Source: Sphagnum compactum
Taxonomy: Eukaryota > Bryophyta > Sphagnopsida > Sphagnales
Reading direction: 5' to 3'
Length of the DNA stretch: 64,000 bases
NCBI GenBank assembly: GCA_965153455.1
Contig: OZ234497.1
Span: 372,001 to 436,000 of the forward strand
Shown here: piece by piece, positions 54,938 through 64,000 of the stretch
How the letters are laid out: each line of letters opens with the position of its first letter
Position numbering within the stretch: position 1 is the first letter of the stretch
Program-made: the position numbers and the translations under genes
The notes under the pieces: model-generated
Seen by the model: only the letters and a program-made list of their open reading frames with translations
Database searches by the model: none
What the model was told of the DNA's origin: nothing

Positions 54938-55076
54938 TCACAAGTAGTGCAAACATCAAGATTTTCAGCGGCCAGGGTCTTGATAGATACATGCAAAATG
55001 TCGTATATAAAGAAGTTTTTTACCGACAGCAGAGTGGGCTTTACGATTTGCAAGTGGTCTGTACAATTTAGGTGTT
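54938..55076 (+). other. Conserved exon-like segment of unknown family (copy 1)
   Basis: The plus frame reads TSSANIKIFSGQGLDRYMQN then VVYKEVFYRQQSGLYDLQVV up to a stop at about 55070. A second copy at about 60157 encodes TSSANIKIFTGQGTNEYMRN then VVYREVL. The differences are mostly third-position or conservative, the pattern of a coding sequence. I do not recognise the family. It could be an exon copied by a transposable element. Confidence 0.35.
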
Positions 55077-55538
55077 GTGCGCTGTGAAATCGGCCGACTG
55101 TCAAAGGAGACTTCTGATGCATCTTAATGCCTGGTAAAGCCCTTGATTGAAGGCATCATCAAAACTAGGTCTATGCTCAACTCCTGCCTCTCACAAGCCC
55201 TTATTTCAGTAATGTTCGCAACCTGGGGCTTACCACCTCAAATGAGCCCTTCTTTTGATACCCTGGACCTAGGGCTTTGCCTTACATGAGTTGAGTCAAA
55301 TTAGGGGGAGGTCCTTGTGCTTCCAACAAACGAAAAAAAAGGGAAAGGAAAGACCCTGGGAAGGAGCTTTCCCTATACTTTTGAGGCAGAAATGAAGTGA
55401 CCAATCAAGGAGGTGAAGTATCTTATCGGCTACATATTCTTCTGATATTTTGGATGAAGCAGAGTCAGCAATGGCGACCTTTCGGCAACCTAAACGTTGC
55501 ATAGGACACTGGCTAACATTTTAAATTGGTATTGCAGA
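55077..55538. other. Intergenic, nothing recognised
   Basis: No recognisable coding similarity. A possible splice acceptor (ATTGCAG) ends this stretch at 55538. Confidence 0.4.
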
Positions 55539-55741
55539 TCTTACCTGGAAACACCGTTGCACCCTTCACCCTGAAGTTTGCGTATACATTTGGACTCGCA
55601 GTGTTTCTTTTTGTGGCCATTTTTTGCACTGCGACAAACAGGAAAGTGCTGTGCGAATCAATCACACAATGTGGAGAAATTGACCCCAAGTGGTCATATT
55701 TTGAGGAAAATATAAGTCGGAATTTGCCATATTTGGATTAA
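55539..55741 (+). other. Possible 3' exon with one membrane segment
   Basis: After an acceptor-like TTGGTATTGCAG the frame reads LPGNTVAPFTLKFAYTFGLA followed by VFLFVAIFCTA and a polar tail, with a stop at 55739-55741. About 20 hydrophobic residues could form one membrane helix. No upstream exons or family were recognised. Confidence 0.3.
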
Positions 55742-55989
55742 AGAGTCCAGCACGTCACCAAACTAAGGCGGGAATCTTTTTCTTTTTTTCTATTCTCCTC
55801 TCTGACTGATGGAGCACATGGGTGTGGGTGCCCAGCAGCTCTTTAACTCCATTGCTATAAGAAAGAAGCTTGCCCCTGAATCCGTCCTCGTAGGATACTA
55901 CTGCATAGACCCCTAGGGACACGACACCCGTAGGATGGGCCCCACCCGTGAGAGACAGGCGGATTCGCTCAGGTGTCACGATAACGGGT
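55742..55989. other. Intergenic, nothing recognised
   Basis: It contains a third GAAGCTTGCCCCTGAATCCG motif at about 55865. No gene was recognised. Confidence 0.4.
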
Positions 55990-56125
55990 GACGTGGCACG
56001 TGTAGCAAGGAGACGCAGCCGTGCCGGACTGCCACGGAAACAGACGTCATGTACACGTGGGTGCACTCTTTGCCCACGTCATCAAGTTTGTCGATGGACC
56101 ACTATTATAGACCCTGCAGACGTCA
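55990..56125. promoter_or_regulatory. Cluster of six ACGT-core sites (ABRE/G-box/C-box-like)
   Basis: ACGT cores lie at 55991, 55998, 56044, 56054, 56075 and 56120 within TGACGTGGC, GGCACGTGT, AGACGTCAT, TACACGTGGG, CCCACGTCA and AGACGTCAC. These are the core contexts bound by plant bZIP factors, including abscisic-acid-response elements. No gene adjoining the cluster could be named. Confidence 0.45.
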
Positions 56126-57099
56126 CTTGCCTCCAAAAGAATTAAATTTAATAAGCATTACACACTAATAATATTATTCTAAATATAGTTAGAATAAATT
56201 AATAAACAATTAACAAACATTACCCCTCTAAATCATATTTAAAATAAGATTAAAATTAATAAATATTACCCCACTAATGAAAATCTCAGCGTTTTTTATT
56301 TGGGACGAATTTTCTCATATTTTTCGACCTAAAAAAATATGATTTCAACTTCTGACACGCACCAGAGGATATTTGTGAATAAAATGGACAATATTCAAAA
56401 TAATATTCGCAAATAAAATGGACAATCCCTAAACCCTAAACGTCTGTCCCGTCATCCATGCATCCCGTCATCCGTCTATTTAAGCCGGACGGACATTTCA
56501 TCCATCCCGTCATCCGGCTTAAATGGGGTGAAAGGAGGACAACATTTGACAAAGCATGCATGGAAAGGGTGACTATCTACTGTCCAAGTGGAAATTGAAC
56601 AGTGGACAGTCCACTTCCACACCAAACACAACTTGCCAAAATAATCCCCTTCCTCTCCCCCCCTCCCTCCACCCACAAGGCAAAAAGGGAGGCCCCTTCA
56701 CTGCATGACACGACTTCTCATTGGTTGCATGGAAATTCTATTCCTAAAATTGGCTGCCACTATTTTTGGCCCGGACTAATAGCTCTTCCTAAGAACACCC
56801 TACCTATGGTTTGCGCAACAGGAAGGGGATCAATTTCCATTCAACACCAAGATTCTGAACCCCATTGTGGATTTCTGATTATTGTAGTAGAGGGGACAGC
56901 TTCAACACATATCTGTCAAATAAATAATTAATTATAAATATTCCATGTCAAAAAAATCCATAATATTTCAAAAGAATCTATATTCCCTGAAATGATTTAT
57001 TTCTTCCAATTTTTTTAATTTCAAAATTTATAAAAATAATATAATTAGTGTCAAAGCTTCCAAGGTAGTAAGGTACTTCAATGATATCACCATGCAGCA
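56126..57099. other. Intergenic, nothing recognised
   Basis: AT-rich DNA. Repeats of CCCGTCATCC-type text lie around 56450-56520, including an inverted pair of CCGTC/GACGG strings flanking a TTTAAGCCGG segment. Confidence 0.45.
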
Positions 57100-57970
57100 A
57101 AAATAAAAGTTATGAAATATAGGGGAAAGCCTGCTCCTGAGGGCTCTTCAATGGATGAACACATCCAAACAGAACAAATATATTTTTAAAAAGGGGAAAA
57201 ACCAGAAACAAAATATAAAACAGATGAACACTTTAACAATTAGAAACTTTTTGTAAACACTTAAACATGAAACAAAAAAGGGAAATAGAGTAAAATAATC
57301 TTAAAAGAAAATTTTAAAATAGATGACAAAAAATAAGAAACCAAACAGAGAGCAAAAGAAAGAGAAAAAAAACCGTACTTGAAAAAAAAATGAGGTTTGT
57401 CTTCTTTTTCCAAACTTCAAACCTGCATCTAATCAAACAAAAATTAAAATTTTTTTTTATTATTTTTATTATAAAACATATTAGAAAAACTAGATTTTTT
57501 TTGAAAAGAAAATAAAAACTAAATAAATAAATAAACGCATAAAAATAGAAAAAAATGAAGATAGACAAAATAAGAATAGAAAAAATTAAAACATGAAACA
57601 AACATAAATAAAAAAAAGTAAAAACACGAAAACTATGAAAAAGGAATGGAAACAAATGAAACAAGGAAAGGGAAATACAGTAAAATCATTTCAAAAGAAA
57701 AAAATTACAAAAAAGAAGAAAACAAATAAAGAGTAAAAAAAAAGAAAAAATAAAACTTATAATAATGAAGAAAAACCCTACGTGAAAAAGAATGAGGTGT
57801 GTCTTCTTTCTCCAAACTTCAAACTTGCATCCAAATAAACAAAAATACAAAAGTGAAAAAGAAACACTTTATTTTTATTATACAAAATTATAATTAAAAC
57901 AGAAAACATATAAAAATAAAAAATAAAAAAAATAAAAGTTTTGAAGAAAAGCTAAAACATGAACCAAACA
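57100..57970. repeat. A-rich low-complexity tract
   Basis: The plus strand is dominated by A with interspersed G (AAAAAGAAAA-type text). A stretch of about 60 bp around 57380-57440 (GAGGTTTGTCTTCTTTTTCC) recurs at about 57793, so part of the tract is duplicated. Confidence 0.7.
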
Positions 57971-57982
57971 TTGTTGAAATAA

Positions 57983-58663
57983 CACACCTGTGCATTAGGC
58001 ACGGGGTTCCAGTGCGTAACGAACCTGTCCAGAATGTTCAATGGGAGGAGGGAACCAAACCCAACCCATTCCAGTGTGTAACCAACCTGTCCAGAATGTT
58101 CAATGGGAGGAGGGAACCAAACCCATTCCAGTACGTAACCAACCTATCCCAGTATGTAACCAACGTATCCGGAATGTTCGATGGGGGCAAGGAACCAAAC
58201 TCATTCAAGTGCGTAATCAACTTATTCAAAAATGTTCAATGGGGGACGGAACCAAACCCATTCCAGTAATGTAACCAACTTATCCAGAATGTTCAATGGG
58301 GGGAGGGAACCAAACCCATTCCAGTAATGTAACCAACTTATCCAAAATGTTGAATGGGGGAGGGAATTAAACCCATTCCGGTGTGTAACCAACGTATCCA
58401 GAGTGTTCAATCTCGACATTTACAGGTTTGAGGACAATGATCAGGGCAGAATAATGGAGCATTACACGCTGTAATCTGTTGATTCAGACCACTCCGGTTT
58501 GTTCTTAATCTGCCCCCAAGAGACATTATACTCCAGTAAAATCTGCAAAATAATTTTGGAAATAGATCTTTGGGCATTTTCATCATGGAATTGTGCCTGT
58601 TCTACCCCCAAGAAAACATCAGTTTTATTTACTGTTCATTTATTTACACACCTGTGCATTAGG
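57983..58663. repeat. Duplicated module, copy 1, with about 57-bp tandem units
   Basis: It starts with CACACCTGTGCATTAGGCAC and is followed by about seven imperfect units with the core CCAGAATGTTCAATGGG and AACCAAACCCATTCCAGT. A unique part (58420-58640) with TCATCATGGAATTGTGCC comes next. The CACCTGTGCATTAGGCAC motif recurs at about 58650 and marks the start of the next stretch. Confidence 0.85.
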
Positions 58664-59505
58664 CACGGGGTTCATCCATCCATCCTTTCGTCCCGTCATC
58701 CATCCAATCCAGCTGAAGGTATTCTGTGACTCCCCATCCTCCTCCTGCTGCAGCAGTCACCCATTCTCCCCTGTAATGGAGTTTATATTATGTACAAACC
58801 CAGCAGGAGTAGAGGACGACAACCCTGGGGTCCTACTTATGCACTCAAATGGGTCGGAGATGGAACCAAACCCATTCCAGTACTTAACCATCGTGTCCAG
58901 AATGTTCAATGGGAGGAAGGAACCAAACCCAACCCATTCCAGTGCGTAACCAACCTGTCCAGGAATGTTCAATGGGAGGAGGGAACCAAACCCATTCCAG
59001 TACGTAACCAACCTATCCCAGTACGTAACCAACGTATCCGTAATGTTCGATGGGGGCAAGGAACCAAACTCATTCAAGTGCGTAAGCAACTTATTCAGAA
59101 TGTTCAATGGGGGACGAAACTAAACCCATTCCAGTAATGTAACCAACTTATCCAGAATGTTCAATGGGGGGAGGGAACCAAACCCATTCCAGTAATGTAA
59201 CCAACTTATCAAAAATGTTGAATGGGGGAGGGAAATAAACCCATTCCAGTGTGTAATCAATGTATCCAGAGTGTTCAATCTCGACATTCACAGGTTTGAG
59301 GATAATGATCAGGGCAGAATAATGGATCATTACACAATGTAATATGCCCCCCAGAGACATTATACTCCAGTAAAATCTGCAAAACAATTTTGGAAATAGA
59401 TCTCTGGGCATTTTCATCATGGAATTGTGCCTGTTCTACCCCCCAAGAAAACATCAGTTTTATTTTATGTTCATTTATTTACACACCTGTGCATTAGGCA
59501 CGTCA
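58664..59505. repeat. Duplicated module, copy 2
   Basis: After about 190 bp of other sequence, the tandem units resume at about 58870 in the same order as in copy 1. The same unique part follows (59280-59480), and the module closes with the third CACCTGTGCATTAGGCAC at about 59484. The copies differ by scattered substitutions and small indels. Confidence 0.85.
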
Positions 59506-60156
59506 TCCGTCCCGTCATCCGTTCGTTCGTCCCGTCATCCATCCATGGATGGCATCATACAGGGAAAAAAACCCTGGCAGAAATAAATAACCCCCCCCCC
59601 CTTACGCATGTGTCACTGTCTAGGAAAGGCATGCCCGGCCCCATGGGGGTCTGATATCAATATCAGACCAAAAGGGCCAAATACACCCTAACGTGCACCT
59701 AGAAAACCTGAAAATTGCAATTCCAATTCAGGCAAGTAGTTTCATTTTCCCACCCTCTTGAGTTCCCTCTTTAATTGCTTTTGTTTTTGTTTTCTTGCAA
59801 TCAAGATTGGCAGCCTATCTATCATTTGACAAAGAATCTTATTTAGGTGGAGCTGAGGGGTCATTATTTGTTTTTGAGAAAGCTTCACACCGAGGGTAAA
59901 TTATCCTCCGTCAAAGCAAAGCACAAGCAGATTTCACAAGAATTTTTTTTAAATAATTAAAAAATAGAGATGGGTAGTTTTAAAAATTGAAATGCCCTAA
60001 CCTTTGTAAAGAACAGATTCCACTTGATAATGTGCCCTCCAGATACACTAAAACAATTCTGCCAAGTGCTTTACAAATTTGAGGCCATTTATTATTGGCT
60101 AAAGTGAACCAACAGCCAGCAACACACACCACAAAGGTGGGATGGATGATGGTCAC
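59506..60156. other. Intergenic, nothing recognised
   Basis: It begins with CCCGTCATCCGT/CATCCATCCATGGATGG text and a C10 run near 59591. No gene was recognised. Confidence 0.45.
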
Positions 60157-60240
60157 AAGCAGTGCAAACATCAAGATTTTCACCGGGCAGGGTACCAATG
60201 AATACATGCGAAATGTGGTATATAGAGAGGTTTTGGAAAT
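60157..60240 (+). other. Conserved exon-like segment of unknown family (copy 2)
   Basis: Second copy of the segment at 54938: about 75 bp encoding TSSANIKIFTGQGTNEYMRN and VVYREVL. The similarity starts at CACAAG and fades after the VVY.E codons. Confidence 0.35.
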
Positions 60241-63200
60241 GTAGTTTGTATTTTTATATGAGGATTTCTAAAAGATGATATTTTGGCTTGTGTTGAAACT
60301 TGAGATTAGTTATACAGTTATAATATATTGAAGGATTTTGGGTTTCTTTTAGAGGATTTTTGGAAGATTATATTTTTGCATGGTGAAATATTTCAGTTTC
60401 CATAATTCTTCTTTTGCATTAAGATACTTTAAAATGTAAATGGCAAGGCCACAGTGTGACACATTCCTTGTTTTTATTTTTGTATGAATCTCATTGGTTT
60501 GTTTCCCAGATCTTTTCCAGCCAACTGGGACCGGCCGTTTCAAGCGGCCCACCCTACGATTCTTTCGCCAAATTAGTCTACTATTGACTGTCATTGCCTT
60601 TTACCCACCCCGCCCCCCCCCACTTTAAAGGCTACCGCACCACCTGCTACCATTATTATGATGGGTAGGTGGGTGGTTAAGTGACCGATTACTCGTCTAG
60701 TGGGTTCTGAGTATCATCAACCATGGCCGTAAAGGTCCGTACCTGCCACATACGGGGCAGGTTTTCAGGAACTCTTAATCAAATGGCAGAATCGGCAGCC
60801 CGGGCTGACCTAGTCAATTTTCCTACCTACCACAATGACCTACCTGCCAAGATATAGTTTACAACTAGTATCCTACTTTACAATCTACCTAAGGACCTAT
60901 ATTATAATGTACCTCCAAAGAATAGCGACAAATTCACTCGCTCTGCTGCACCCTAGCTACATTTTTGTGTAGGATAAGGACCAACGATGGGGCTGTTTCA
61001 AATCATGGGCCTTATGCAAGATAGAGCATGGGATACAAATTCCCAAAACAGCCTCATCCCAAGTTCCTTTACCTCACATGAAGAACTTGAAAATTTTGTG
61101 CGTTTAAAAATGGATGGCAATGATTCGGTTTGAGAGGAGAGCATGGCACATGGCACCTTACTCATAAAGGTAGCATCATCAAGAATAATATTTACTGAGA
61201 TTTTAAGGTGCCCTACACGTACACTTGGAGAAAATTTCAAGTGTATTTGGAGGGCACCTCATCTTTGTAAATATCCCTCTGTAGAAAGAGGAGTGATCTT
61301 ATGCCTACTCCTTGATAGGTGTAAGAACCCTCCCACTCCTATTGAGTTAGTGTGTAAGGACTCGCACCATTCTACACCTTGTGCTTTACCTATTTTTAGG
61401 TTTGTATGAGGTTCCCCTCATGGTTTCTGATGGGTAAAGCTTGTGGCTGTGTGACATTTTCAAAGTATCACGCACCCACAGTCTCGGCCACCGTCTCATC
61501 CTTAGCCCCTTATTTGGGGAATACCCCCCTCATCCTACCCTCAGGTTTTACCCAACACCTATCTATTTGTAATCCTGTGAAGGGCCCTCTGCAACCAGAT
61601 GGTGCTCCGTTGGAGTAGGGCTAGCCTCGTCCTGCTAGGACCCAGACATCCTTAACCTAGCAGAACTAGGCCCCTAGGGCCCCTTGTATAGTACATTAAA
61701 GCAAGGGATGTTTACTGAGACTCCTCTGCTTGAATCATTGGCAGGTAGAATCTGCATTTTTTGCTAATTCTGCAGGTACAGCTTTACCGATTAAAAGCAA
61801 AGAATAGCCGGATTTTGCAGGGGTTCCCTGGTCAATTCTGCAAGGTACAACTTCATTGGGGCCACCACCTTGGTAAGGGCACACCTGGCAGAATAGGCTC
61901 TAGAGGGGCCATTTTTCAGGACATAACTGGTTTGGGTGTGCTATTAAGGCACTTTTTCCATAGGTGGGACAACCAGCCCCTTATATGCAATATTCGCATT
62001 CAAGGTCACTCCAAAATAACGCATGTGGGGTTTAGGCCTCTTTAAATGAAGATCCTACCCTAAATGCAATACCTTCATGCTGGGTCACTCCAAAATAATT
62101 AACTAATTTCAAAATAGTATGTTAACAAAGGTGTGTATAAAGGTTGGGTTGTTGATTAGGAGTTTCATGATTCTTACTTTGTTTCATTGAAATTGAAAAA
62201 AGGTTGTATTGTTTGTGGAACAAATAGTACAATGACAATTATCATTAAACTTATCTTGGTGCAAGAACTTTTCATGGAAAAGTTGAACTTGCAATCTATA
62301 ACATCGACTAATTATTTTAAATAATGATTTGGATAACTTATTAAAACAAAAATATAATAAAGCTAATCAATCAAATATCAAATTAATCAATCTGATTTTT
62401 AGATTCAACATTTTATTATCCAAGTAAATAAAATTGAACCAAATGATTAATTAATTATTTTAAATAAATAAATGATTATCTAATTCTTGATAATTAATCA
62501 TTTAAATTAATCAAAATGCTTATCTATTAATTATTTAATTAAATGAAAAAAACTTGTTGATAGTTCATTCATTATCTAAAATAATTTTTTAATCATTCAT
62601 TAAATTGGGGGGAAATTTTTTGGGTTTACATATGTGAAACAATACAATTTCATTTTATATCTTCTTCAAAGAGATTGGAAAATTAGGTTGGAGAAATCAC
62701 ACAAAGGTAATAAGCAAACCTTATGTGAAAACCCAACCCTAAATGCAATACAAAGTTTGTCGAAATATAAAAATTAAACATTCATGCTAGAAATTTCTTG
62801 AAATATATTCATATTTATGTTTTTTCCCTTTTAAAGTTGTAAACTCATTTCAAAAAAATAAAATATAAAGTCTATAATTTAATAAGATTTTAAATCATGT
62901 TTTTAAAAAAGTCAAAGCACATGGTTTTCTATTTTTTTTTCCTATTTCACATAATAATAAAAATGATCCTTCCCATATATTAATCCTATGTATGATTGAA
63001 ATTTTGTTTATATTTTTCTAATAAATATTAAATAATTCTTGGTTAAAATAATCATATAGTGGGTTATAAATATTTTATATTTTATACATATATAACACAA
63101 GTCCTTATGTAAATTTTATTTTTTATGATGTATAATATTGGTTTAAATATTAGTCCAAATATATTGTTATTTATAACACAGTATATATAAATAATGATAT

Positions 63201-64000
63201 TATGGAATTATATTGTTGATTCATTTCAATACATATATAATATCTTCATATTTATTAAAAATAATATAAAAATTGATATATATATATATATCTTAACCCA
63301 TTGTTACGTATATTGCAATTATTTTTAATGAATTTTTTTTTTAATGTGAATTAAAAATTTCCAAAATATTAATAGCTAGGTATGAAAATGTTCATAAGCT
63401 TTTGTGTGGAGTTGGAAGCTCTGTGAAGGCCAAGTTGTTATGTAATGTTTTCAACACCTTCAGAAGTTGAAACACGATTTGATTATCCAAGAAACATAGT
63501 AATGTTCATAAAAAAACCAACCAAGAATCCGTAGCCTTGACAAATTATTAGCTTCAACAAAAGCTCATCGCCAAGGTTATCAGATTGATTAAAATGTCGA
63601 CATTGATCAAGCTAGACAACCTAGTGTAAACATAAATAATAGATTAGTAAACTACTTGTTAAGTAACTTAACTAACTACCTAGTAGGCTACCTATGTAAT
63701 TTACTCACTAGTGTAAGCCTTATAGGTTAATATCTTAGATGGTCTAAATAGATATTTGAGGTGGTTGAGCTTACTAAGTAAACCTATTAGTTATGTAGGT
63801 AGTTTACTAGCCTAGGCCACATAAGCCTAATAAGCATTTATGACAGTTCAATGTGTATTCCTTATTTTATTATAACATATTAAATTTGAATTTAAAAACT
63901 TATTAAAATAAAACACATTTTTCATATAATTGTTACAAGTATATATTATTGGATTATGATTCAAGTTTAGAGTTTGAGACATATAAATTAATTAACATTT
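60241..64000. other. AT-rich intergenic DNA, nothing recognised
   Basis: Ordinary composition up to about 62040 with short open frames lacking domain character, then strongly AT-rich DNA (62100-63350) including TA microsatellite text near 63275. From 63640 a CTACCTAGTAGG-like text resembles the simple-repeat interior of the CACTA element, without detectable ends. Confidence 0.45.

Overview
The window is nuclear DNA of a land plant. The reasons are spliced genes with GT/AG introns, plant-type kinases, CACTA, hAT and LINE relics, a Ty3/gypsy element, and long AT-rich gene-poor stretches. A giant tetratricopeptide array fused to a receptor-like cytoplasmic kinase, plus multiplied kinases of the plant MLKL/DUF1221 type, makes me think of a seed-free plant (moss, lycophyte or fern). 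That placement is inference from memory.

Region 1 (1-27245) is a large inverted duplication. The left arm (1 to about 5369) is the reverse complement of the right arm (about 21871-27245). It is cut by the window edge, so the duplication probably continues leftwards. The arms carry the last exon of a TPR-kinase gene, one end of a CACTA element, and decayed kinase pieces. Between them lie a kinase domain cut by the inversion breakpoint (5370-6227), a LINE relic (about 7560-9430), a hAT-like transposase relic (about 10850-13150) and a spliced gene (15117-22034). I can chain 14 exons of that gene into one open frame of 976 codons. Its first exons derive from an autoinhibited Ca2+-ATPase that has lost its membrane segments and catalytic motifs. 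They are followed by a glutamine-rich segment and a complete MLKL-like protein kinase.

Region 2 (26398-34640, minus strand) is the TPR-kinase gene. It has about 43 near-identical 34-residue repeats, then a kinase domain spread over three exons, with a 1484-bp non-autonomous CACTA element in its second intron. A one-base deletion near 30545 splits the reading frame.

Region 3 (38259-47930) is a very young Ty3/gypsy retrotransposon and the most striking object here. Its single 2469-codon polyprotein reads Gag, two zinc knuckles, aspartic protease, a DNMT3-like cytosine-5 DNA methyltransferase, reverse transcriptase, RNase H, DDE integrase and a C-terminal PHD finger. Its ends are not simple LTRs. 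They have the layout B - internal - A - B - A (B 312 bp, A 175 bp), like the split direct repeats of Ngaro/PAT elements, although the enzyme is a DDE integrase. CTAT flanks both ends. Its leader carries five 37-bp repeats, four of them with a perfect TGACGTCA.

Region 4 (47931-64000) is gene-poor. It holds minisatellites (35 bp x 6 at 53331), a duplicated module built of about 57-bp repeats (57983-59500), a cluster of ACGT-core sites (55990-56125), recurring short TE-like motifs, A-rich low-complexity DNA and AT-rich DNA. No complete gene was recognised there.
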